Source of the DNA: an uncultured Prevotella sp.
Lineage (GTDB): Bacteria; Bacteroidota; Bacteroidia; Bacteroidales; Bacteroidaceae
Assembly: GCA_900556795.1 (NCBI GenBank)
Contig: USQD01000086.1
Span: 1-7,751, forward strand
Direction: 5' to 3'
Length of the DNA: 7,751 nucleotides
Shown: positions 1 to 4,851 of the stretch, one piece after another
Layout: every line of letters begins with the position of its first letter
Numbering within the stretch: position 1 is the first letter of the stretch
Program-made: the position numbers and the translations under genes
The notes under the pieces: model-generated
What the model saw: the letters and a program-made list of their open reading frames with translations, nothing else
Database searches by the model: none
Told to the model about the DNA's origin: nothing

Positions 1-56
1 TGATACGGCGACCACCGAGATCTACACTCTTTCCCTACACGACGCTCTTCCGATCT
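1..56 (+). other. Illumina P5/TruSeq universal adapter (sequencing artefact)
   Basis: These bases match the Illumina P5 flow-cell plus Read 1 adapter as I know it, lacking only its first two A's. The match ends at the usual CTCTTCCGATCT, where the insert begins. It is untrimmed synthetic sequence at a contig end. The first plausible genomic base is 57, so anything upstream of the first gene, including its promoter and any operon partners, is missing. Confidence 0.98.
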
Positions 57-103
57 CAGTAATATATAATAAATAGATTCTATAATATATAAAAAGGTGA
101 ATT

Positions 104-583
104 ATGAAAAAGATTTTAGGTATTTTAATGATGGTCATCGCTATGATGACTGTTACAACAAATGTATGTGCACAGGCGCCTAATCAGAAGCAGCGCCTTT
201 CTCGTGAACAGTTGGCTGAAAAGCAGGCACGATATATTGCTCACGATTTGGGTCTTGATGACAAGACCAGTTCTAAGTTTATTGACACCTATGCCGAGTG
301 TCAGAAAGAAGTTTGGGCTTTAGGACCTCGCCTTCATCATAAGAAAGGCGAAGTAAAGACTGATGCTCAGACAGAACAGGAGATTAAACAGCGCTTCGAG
401 ATGAGCGAGAAGATTCTCAACATCCGTCAGAAATACTACAAGAAGTATTCTCAGTTCCTGACCCAGCAGCAGATTCAGCGGGTTTATGAGATAGAACGAC
501 AGATGATGAAACGCTTTGCTCAGAGAGGTTCTCGCAAGGGAATGGGAAAGGACGGCAAGCCAAGACCTAGAAGAAATTTTTAA
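104..583 (+). CDS. Secreted Spy/CpxP-like small helical protein
   Basis: This 159-residue protein has a typical Sec signal peptide: MKK, a hydrophobic stretch at about 4-20, and a likely signal peptidase I site after Val-Cys-Ala (21-23). The mature part is strongly charged and predicted helical. A segment at about 123-150 (paired Tyr and Lys, then FLTQQQIQRVYEIE) resembles the 'Leu-Thr-x-x-Gln' helix of Spy/CpxP-type periplasmic proteins. The tail is very basic (Arg/Lys/Gly-rich). In Bacteroidota, small proteins of this type often follow ECF sigma and anti-sigma genes, but here the upstream neighbour is cut off by adapter. The start is the ATG at 104, preceded by an A-rich AAAAAGGTGA leader. 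The class assignment is by pattern only, so the chaperone or stress-sensing role is inference. A terminator follows at 617-654. Confidence 0.8.
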   Translation: MKKILGILMMVIAMMTVTTNVCAQAPNQKQRLSREQLAEKQARYIAHDLGLDDKTSSKFIDTYAECQKEVWALGPRLHHKKGEVKTDAQTEQEIKQRFEMSEKILNIRQKYYKKYSQFLTQQQIQRVYEIERQMMKRFAQRGSRKGMGKDGKPRPRRNF

Positions 584-616
584 AAGAAATTACTTTCTAT
601 TCAGGTATATGCGAAT

Positions 617-654
617 GGCGGTTGGTGCAGGAATATGCATCAACCGTCTTTTTT
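617..654 (+). terminator. Rho-independent terminator after the Spy-like gene
   Basis: A 12-bp stem (617-628 with 637-648) contains two G-U pairs and an 8-nt loop AGGAATAT, and is followed by six T's (649-654). It lies 34 nt after the stop codon. Read on the minus strand, the two G-U pairs become A-C mismatches and there is no T-run, so it should work for the plus strand only. The T-run abuts the stop codon of the convergent gene. Confidence 0.85.
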
Positions 655-1779
655 CTATTTTTTATCTTGTTGATAATTCAGAATTGCTTTCTTTTCTTCC
701 CAGGCAAGAATCAATCCGATGACCCCCGAATAGCTCTTTCTACCTTCCGCCACATGATTGCCCTTGAGGTAGAGGTCGAAGATGAAATCCTGAGCGGAAT
801 CCAACGCCTTGCATCGCTTGCTGATCCAATACTGGCGGTCGCTTCTTGCCAATTGGATAATCTCCGGTCGGATATGTTTCAGATATTTTTCGCCCTCCTT
901 TTCACCAAGAATATTGAATACATTATTCAATACATGAAAGAAGATGTGGTAGTATCCGCTGAATTTTACGGCTTTATCCTCTGATGCGGTGCATACGATA
1001 TAACTGTAGAAATTAGCCTCTCCTTCGTTTGCCACTCCCTGGAAATGGGCAAATTCGTGAGCGTATGTGGCTGGATAGTCATGAGAGCGAATATCTCCGT
1101 TCAGCGTAAATTCGCAGAAGAAAGGACCCATGCTTCCGGTAACACCTGCCATAGAACTGAGTGGGGTGAATACCATCGTCTTCACATGCGGGTTCTGGTT
1201 AAAAGGTGGGTTGATACCTTCCTGATATCCTATTTTATTATATTCTGTCAGTATCGCATCTTTCACCCGATTCTTCAAATCATCATCCACAATACTATTG
1301 ATTTTTTCACTCTTCACTCTTCGTTCTTCACTTAACCGGTTGAGCGTATCAGCATATTGGTAGGCAAATGCCTTGAATTTGGCTTCGCTTACTTCTACGG
1401 GCTTCATGCCTATTCTATTATAGATGTTCGGCTGGGAATAATTCAATCCCCAAGCCATATAAAACCATACGTATACCCAAAGCAGATACTCTATCACTTT
1501 TCCGAAAACACCCTTCTTCTTTTTTCTCCATCCTATCTCATATATAGGAAAGAGAATAACCCATGCGATGCTGGTGGCGATGAAAATATCGCCTACGGCA
1601 AAAGGGAAGAATCCGGAAACGGGAGAGAGTATCTTGCCGATAACCGGATAGATATGAAAGGTATATTTCAATCCCCAAAGAGGAATGATCTTGGTAAGGA
1701 TGACGAGGAGGAACATTGCTAAAAGTACCCAATGTCGCCACTTGATTTTATGAATTCGTAAGGCATATAATATCTTCAT
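655..1779 (-). CDS. DUF3810-type membrane protein with HExxH zinc-peptidase-like motif
   Basis: This 374-residue protein resembles the Bacteroidota DUF3810 family. Hydrophobic segments at about 17-35, 62-82 and 96-112 suggest three N-terminal membrane helices. They are followed by a soluble domain carrying His-Glu-Phe-Ala-His (241-245) and then NEGEAN (251-256), the arrangement of a gluzincin active site with a downstream Glu as third zinc ligand. The motif FTPLSSMAGVTG (204-215) is also likely conserved. The frame stays open upstream to 1968, but I chose the ATG at 1777-1779. A TAnnTTTG box on this strand (1850-1857) puts the transcription start near 1845, so the in-frame ATG at 1843-1845 would have no leader and the more distal TTG would lie upstream of the promoter. 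A membrane-anchored protease is inference from the motif; no substrate can be assigned. Confidence 0.85.
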   Translation of the reverse strand: MKILYALRIHKIKWRHWVLLAMFLLVILTKIIPLWGLKYTFHIYPVIGKILSPVSGFFPFAVGDIFIATSIAWVILFPIYEIGWRKKKKGVFGKVIEYLLWVYVWFYMAWGLNYSQPNIYNRIGMKPVEVSEAKFKAFAYQYADTLNRLSEERRVKSEKINSIVDDDLKNRVKDAILTEYNKIGYQEGINPPFNQNPHVKTMVFTPLSSMAGVTGSMGPFFCEFTLNGDIRSHDYPATYAHEFAHFQGVANEGEANFYSYIVCTASEDKAVKFSGYYHIFFHVLNNVFNILGEKEGEKYLKHIRPEIIQLARSDRQYWISKRCKALDSAQDFIFDLYLKGNHVAEGRKSYSGVIGLILAWEEKKAILNYQQDKK

Positions 1780-1849
1780 GATGCTTCTTGTTTGAATGTA
1801 GAAAATGGTGTGATGGAGCGAAAGTTTTGCACTTTTTGCTTTCATTGTG

Positions 1850-1857
1850 CAAAAATA
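1850..1857 (-). promoter_or_regulatory. Bacteroidota -7 box (TATTTTTG) for the DUF3810-type gene
   Basis: On the minus strand this reads TATTTTTG, a full match to the Bacteroidota sigma-ABfr -7 consensus TAnnTTTG. Transcription should start near 1843-1846, giving a leader of about 65 nt to the ATG at 1779. No clear -33 TTTG is visible at the usual distance. It is back-to-back with the plus-strand box at 1902-1909. Confidence 0.7.
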
Positions 1858-1901
1858 CAAAAGTTTTCTGAAATATTGACATAACCTATTCATTTTTTTG
1901 C

Positions 1902-1909
1902 TATTTTTG
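1902..1909 (+). promoter_or_regulatory. Bacteroidota -7 box (TATTTTTG) for the 34-residue gene
   Basis: TATTTTTG matches TAnnTTTG exactly and lies 50 bp before the ATG at 1960. The expected start site is near 1913-1915, which leaves a leader of about 45 nt. A TTG (1876-1878, within TTGACA) lies 23 bp upstream, slightly farther than the usual 19-21 bp for a -33 element, so the -33 assignment is weak. Confidence 0.65.
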
Positions 1910-1945
1910 CCCAAGAAAACTATAACAAGGTTATTAATAAAAAGA

Positions 1946-1953
1946 TAGGAGGT
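1946..1953 (+). promoter_or_regulatory. Strong Shine-Dalgarno sequence (TAGGAGGT)
   Basis: TAGGAGGT contains the full AGGAGG core at 1947-1952, with 7 nt to the ATG at 1960: ideal spacing. The other starts in this window have A-rich leaders with at most a partial match, as expected for Bacteroidota, where Shine-Dalgarno sequences are generally little used. This is the main evidence that the short frame is translated. Confidence 0.8.
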
Positions 1954-1959
1954 ACTATT

Positions 1960-2064
1960 ATGAAACAAACACGTGAAGCCTTTGAGGCAAAAAACCTTGA
2001 GTACGAAAACCTCTATAATGAGGAAGATGAACGTAGAGATTACAATTCAATTTGGTATAACTAA
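1960..2064 (+). CDS. 34-residue acidic small protein, unknown function
   Basis: I do not recognise this gene. It encodes 34 residues starting MKQTREAFEAKNLEYENLYN and ending in SIWYN before TAA. The composition is rich in Glu, Asp, Tyr and Asn, with no hydrophobic segment, signal peptide or cysteine, so it is probably a soluble cytoplasmic peptide with a helical N-terminal half. Three independent signals support it as a gene: a TAnnTTTG box at 1902-1909, a perfect Shine-Dalgarno sequence 7 nt before the ATG, and a strong hairpin terminator at 2141-2196. No other plus-strand gene lies between, so it should be transcribed alone as an RNA of about 280 nt. Alternatives are a regulatory leader-type peptide or a dual-function small RNA. 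The 76 nt between stop and terminator are AT-rich and show no further feature. Confidence 0.72.
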   Translation: MKQTREAFEAKNLEYENLYNEEDERRDYNSIWYN

Positions 2065-2140
2065 ATAATTCTCTATATTAGGTTAGAAAAGATTGAATTG
2101 TATTTCATTATAAAAATAAAAAAGATAATGAAGGATAATT

Positions 2141-2196
2141 AAAGGCTATGCCAATAGTTGTTATTTAGGGGATACAACGTGGGCATAGCCTTTTTT
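2141..2196 (+). terminator. Hairpin terminator after the 34-residue gene, possibly bidirectional
   Basis: A perfect 12-bp stem AAAGGCTATGCC (2141-2152) pairs with GGCATAGCCTTT (2182-2193). An inner 5-bp stem GTTGT/ACAAC (2157-2161 with 2174-2178) forms within the loop. Six T's run at 2191-2196. On the minus strand the stem is followed by TTTAATTA, a weak U-tract, so it may also end the M15 peptidase transcript, whose stop lies about 70 nt away. Confidence 0.85.
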
Positions 2197-2265
2197 ATGT
2201 CTTCTTTTTATGTCTTTTCTATGATGTCTTCTCTATGTTTTCTATCCAAATCTTATCGGGGATTC

Positions 2266-2964
2266 TTATTTCTCGAAGTGCTGGTAATCCTTGCTATGTT
2301 TCCAATCACCTCCCCATCGGAATCCTTTCGCCTTGAAGAGGCGGTAGCAGAGGTCGCCCTTTTTAATCATATAAACATGATGCTTGCTGCGGTCGAGGTA
2401 GGGACGGCCAGTGGCTGGCTCCACCACATCCTTGCCGTTTTTCAGTCGTTTGTGGTAAGGGTTATAGAGAGTGTTGATGTCAATGGCAAGTCCTTTGCCA
2501 TGTTTCGATACGGTATGGGTATGCGAGATGAAACGGAAGTTGAAACTGGAGGAGTTGTTGGCTCTCATCGCTCTTTCGTCGTCTGCATCCCAATAGTCGA
2601 TGAGTCTCATCCGCTCTATCGGATATTGAGCCTCGTAGAGTCTTTTGAGAATAGCGAGCACATCTGTCGCTATCGCCTTGTTCACCACCATTTCGCCCAC
2701 TATCTTCCTGCCGTCCTTATCCACGTGGAGGCATCGCAGGTATCGCAATTCGCTTCTTGCCACGGTGCAGTTCTGCTTATATGTCTTTCCTTTCATCAAG
2801 TGGAAAATGTCATCAGGGATAGGGGAAATGGAGAAGAAATGCTTTTCTCCCAGTTTTCTGATGGCTTGTTCACTGACGATTTCTCCCGGCTTCTGCGCTT
2901 TGGATGGAAGGCAGAAAAGAATGGGAAGAGCAAGGTATAAGATGATTATCTTTATCCAAAACAT
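2266..2964 (-). CDS. Secreted M15-family zinc peptidase (peptidoglycan carboxypeptidase/endopeptidase type)
   Basis: This 232-residue protein has a signal peptide (hydrophobic 3-19, likely cleavage after Ser-Lys-Ala at 21-23), so it is exported. The C-terminal half carries the M15 signature. SKHGKGLAIDI holds zinc ligands His155 and Asp162. GGDWKHSKDYQHFE holds the third ligand His229, with Asp226 three residues before it in the catalytic acid position seen in the M15C (Ply500/CwlK-like) group. In this family such enzymes cut D-Ala-D-Ala or L-Ala-D-Glu bonds in cell-wall peptides; which bond is cut here cannot be told. The start is the only suitable ATG, 12 bp after the lrp-type gene, so the two are probably co-transcribed. 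No separate promoter was seen. The region before residue 90 is unassigned. Confidence 0.88.
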   Translation of the reverse strand: MFWIKIIILYLALPILFCLPSKAQKPGEIVSEQAIRKLGEKHFFSISPIPDDIFHLMKGKTYKQNCTVARSELRYLRCLHVDKDGRKIVGEMVVNKAIATDVLAILKRLYEAQYPIERMRLIDYWDADDERAMRANNSSSFNFRFISHTHTVSKHGKGLAIDINTLYNPYHKRLKNGKDVVEPATGRPYLDRSKHHVYMIKKGDLCYRLFKAKGFRWGGDWKHSKDYQHFEK

Positions 2965-2976
2965 AATTATTTCTCC

Positions 2977-3471
2977 TTATTTTTTGTATTCCTTCTTTTG
3001 ATTCACAGGGATATAATGCGAATCCTTGATTTCGCCAATTACGATGATGCTATGGAGACTTCCGATGCAGTCGATATTTCCCAGGGTGTTGAGCATGAAA
3101 TCCTGGTAGTCCTTCATGTCCCGTGCATACACCTTGATCTGGAAATCGTAATCACCGGTGGTGTTGTAGCATTCCGTTATCTGGTCGATGGTTTGCACGG
3201 TATCCATGAATTGCTGAATCAAATCATGGGTGTGCTGTTTCAAACGGATATTGCAGAGCACAATCACGTTGTGTCCCATCTTGTGATGATCCACTATCGC
3301 TCCGTATCGCTGGATGTATCCTTCACGCTCCAGTCGCTTCTGCCGCTCAAAGGTGGGAGAAGGGGAGAGGTGTACTCTTGCGGCAAGTTCCTTGACGGTG
3401 AGTCGGGAGTTCTGCTGCAATAACTTCAGTATTTTAATGTCGATTTCGTCGAGATTTTCTTCTGTTGCCAT
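2977..3471 (-). CDS. Lrp/AsnC-family transcriptional regulator
   Basis: This 164-residue protein has the normal full length for the family. An N-terminal winged helix-turn-helix (about 7-60) has a recognition region, LSPSPTFERQKRLEREG (35-51), that closely resembles E. coli Lrp (LSPTP..ERV.RLER.G). A RAM effector domain (about 68-152) includes Gly-Asp-Tyr-Asp (106-109), the usual effector-loop position. Family members form dimers that assemble into octamers or larger discs, wrap DNA and respond to amino acids. The ATG at 3471 follows an A-rich leader. It heads an operon with the M15 peptidase and is divergent from the MetE-like gene. Four Lrp-like boxes in the shared spacer suggest self-regulation and control of the divergent gene. 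The effector is unknown; methionine or a related amino acid is a guess from the neighbour. Confidence 0.95.
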   Translation of the reverse strand: MATEENLDEIDIKILKLLQQNSRLTVKELAARVHLSPSPTFERQKRLEREGYIQRYGAIVDHHKMGHNVIVLCNIRLKQHTHDLIQQFMDTVQTIDQITECYNTTGDYDFQIKVYARDMKDYQDFMLNTLGNIDCIGSLHSIIVIGEIKDSHYIPVNQKKEYKK

Positions 3472-3503
3472 TGATTCTTTATTTCAGTTTTTATCGTCTC
3501 TTG

Positions 3504-3581
3504 CAGAATAATATTCTGCTGATTTGCCAAATTCGCTGCAAAGATAGCATATTTTTCTGAATTACGGAGAATATTTGGCAG
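3504..3581. promoter_or_regulatory. Array of four helically phased Lrp-like boxes
   Basis: Compared with the E. coli Lrp consensus YAGHAWATTWTDCTR, 3504-3518 matches 15/15 on the minus strand (14/15 on plus) and 3545-3559 (TAGCATATTTTTCTG) matches 15/15 on plus. Two weaker boxes, 3524-3538 (minus) and 3567-3581 (plus), match 12/15. The centres are 3511, 3531, 3552 and 3574. The first box sits in a perfect palindrome, GCAGAAT-AAT-ATTCTGC (3503-3519). The two weaker boxes contain the inverted pair TGCCAAAT (3525-3532) and ATTTGGCA (3573-3580). The boxes cover the lrp leader and touch its -7 box; the last one overlaps the -33 TTTG of the MetE-like gene. Binding itself is inference. Confidence 0.7.
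3539..3546 (-). promoter_or_regulatory. -7 box (TATCTTTG) of the lrp-type gene
   Basis: On the minus strand this reads TATCTTTG, a full match to TAnnTTTG. The expected start is near 3533-3535, giving a leader of about 63 nt that contains the perfect palindromic Lrp box at 3504-3518. No good -33 element is visible at the usual distance, which would fit a promoter that depends on, or is easily blocked by, a regulator. Confidence 0.75.
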
Positions 3582-3605
3582 ATAAAATTCTTCTTCTTAC
3601 CTTTG
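3574..3605 (+). promoter_or_regulatory. Promoter of the MetE-like gene (TTTG-N20-TACCTTTG)
   Basis: TTTG at 3574-3577, exactly 20 bp, then TACCTTTG at 3598-3605 is a full match to the Bacteroidota -33/-7 consensus. Transcription should start near 3610, leaving a leader of about 87 nt. The -33 element lies inside the last Lrp-like box (3567-3581), so a bound regulator would be expected to affect it directly. Confidence 0.85.
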
Positions 3606-3624
3606 CACTCGCAATTCCGGAAGC

Positions 3625-3674
3625 AAAGAGCCGTTCATCATCTGATAATGGCAAATAAAGAGTCATTCATCATT
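3625..3674 (+). repeat. Imperfect 18-bp direct repeat in the MetE-like leader
   Basis: AAAGAGCCGTTCATCATC (3625-3642) and AAAGAGTCATTCATCATT (3657-3674) agree at 15 of 18 positions; all three differences are transitions. The copies start 32 bp apart, about three helical turns, and fall in the untranslated leader between the predicted start site and the ATG at 3697. Function is unknown. It does not look like a SAM or cobalamin riboswitch. Confidence 0.6.
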
Positions 3675-3696
3675 AAAAAATATTGGAGATAAAATA

Positions 3697-4851
3697 ATGA
3701 GCAACGCAAGAAATATACATTTTGAGGCAGTGGGCAGCTATTTGCGCCCTGCAGAGTTGAAGGAAGCAAGAGCCAAGTTTGCAGATGGACAGATTTCTGC
3801 CACCGACCTTCGCAATATCGAAGACCGTCTGATTACAGAGGTCGTCAAGCAGCAGAAGGCGCATCATCTGCCTTATATCACCGATGGTGAGTTCCGCCGC
3901 AGCTATTGGCATCTCGACTTTATGTGGGGATTCAATGGCGTGGAGCATATCGAACTGGAGCATGGCTATCAGTTTCATGGCGAGGAGACAACCAAGGGTT
4001 CTATCCAACTGACCGGCAAGATTACCGGCGAGAATCATCCTTTTATTAAGGATTTCCTGTTTGTGAAGCAGTTTGAGGAGTTGGATGCCGATGGGGAGTA
4101 TATCTTCGAGGCAAAGCAGACGGTGCCTGCGCCTGCTCAGTTCCTTGCAGAGTTGTTTCGTGGCAAGAATGCCGAGAATACCCGCAAGTTCTATCCTAAC
4201 ACCACCCAACTGATAGAGGATATTGCCCAGGCTTATCGCACCTTCTTCCAGGAGATTTATGCAGCCGGTTGCCGCACCATCCAGCTCGATGATTGCACCT
4301 GGGGAATGATTGTGGATAGCGATTACTGGAAGGCCAAGGTGGGCAACGGGTTCACCCTAGAGCAGGAAGCCCTGCAATATCTGAAGGTGAACAACCTTGC
4401 CATCGAGGGCAAACCGGAGGGGTTGACCATCAACACCCACGTATGCCGTGGCAATTATCATTCCTGTTATGCCACCAAAGGTGCCTACGATGCCGTAGCT
4501 CCTTATCTTTTCGCTCATGAAGATGTAGATACCTTCTATCTGGAGTATGACGATGAGCGTTCGGGTGGTTTCGAGCCTTTGAAGTATGTGGCAGATGGCA
4601 AGAAGGTGGTTCTGGGTTTGGTAACCTCTAAATCTCCTGTGTTGGAGGATAAGGCTACGGTCATCGCCAGAATCCACGAAGCTGCCAAGTATATTTCTCT
4701 CAATCGCTTAAGCCTCAGTCCTCAATGCGGTTTTGCCTCTTGTGAGATTGGCAATAAACTGACCGATGCTGAGCAATGGGCAAAGATTGATTTGGTTAGA
4801 GAGATTTCCGAGGAAGTTTGGGGCTCTTCTTCTTTCTCCGATGCAGAATGA
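3697..4851 (+). CDS. MetE C-terminal-like, cobalamin-independent methionine synthase family protein
   Basis: This 384-residue protein corresponds to the catalytic C-terminal barrel of MetE alone (YxjG/YxjH-like size) and lacks the MetE N-terminal half. The zinc site is complete: His248 and Cys250 in NTHVCRGN, Glu283 in YLEYDDE and Cys344 in LSPQCGFAS. GSYLRP (13-18) and QLDDCTWG (196-203) match substrate-pocket motifs of the family. The expected reaction is methyl transfer to homocysteine or another thiol. The methyl donor is uncertain for these short forms, and related zinc enzymes act on other thiols such as coenzyme M. The ATG at 3697 follows GGAG with 9-nt spacing. Divergent from the lrp-type gene and probably controlled by it. 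The last 56 bp overlap the convergent PepSY gene. Confidence 0.92.
   Translation: MSNARNIHFEAVGSYLRPAELKEARAKFADGQISATDLRNIEDRLITEVVKQQKAHHLPYITDGEFRRSYWHLDFMWGFNGVEHIELEHGYQFHGEETTKGSIQLTGKITGENHPFIKDFLFVKQFEELDADGEYIFEAKQTVPAPAQFLAELFRGKNAENTRKFYPNTTQLIEDIAQAYRTFFQEIYAAGCRTIQLDDCTWGMIVDSDYWKAKVGNGFTLEQEALQYLKVNNLAIEGKPEGLTINTHVCRGNYHSCYATKGAYDAVAPYLFAHEDVDTFYLEYDDERSGGFEPLKYVADGKKVVLGLVTSKSPVLEDKATVIARIHEAAKYISLNRLSLSPQCGFASCEIGNKLTDAEQWAKIDLVREISEEVWGSSSFSDAE

Noticed and set aside
104..175. Lipoprotein signal in the Spy-like protein (Cys22)
   Set aside because: The residues before the Cys (Thr-Asn-Val) do not form a lipobox; Val-Cys-Ala fits signal peptidase I better.
1780..1968. N-terminal extension of the DUF3810-type protein to a TTG at 1968 or an ATG at 1845
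   Set aside because: The minus-strand TATTTTTG box at 1850-1857 places the transcript start at about 1845, so these codons are upstream of it or at its very end. The added residues also do not look like the family and would overlap the 34-residue gene.
2158..2940. Long plus-strand open frame opposite the M15 peptidase
   Set aside because: It is a shadow of the minus-strand gene, which has a signal peptide and a complete zinc motif. The frame has no promoter or ribosome site and begins inside a terminator hairpin.
2998..3423. Plus-strand frame opposite the lrp-type gene
   Set aside because: The minus-strand protein is a full-length Lrp/AsnC regulator; the opposite frame has no features of its own.
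3606..3696. SAM or cobalamin riboswitch in the MetE-like leader
   Set aside because: The leader is only about 87 nt and lacks the S-box core and cobalamin-box motifs and any terminator hairpin; only a direct repeat is visible.
3673..4209. 178-codon minus-strand frame opposite the MetE-like gene
   Set aside because: It is a shadow of a gene with a complete set of zinc ligands; no promoter or recognisable protein features.
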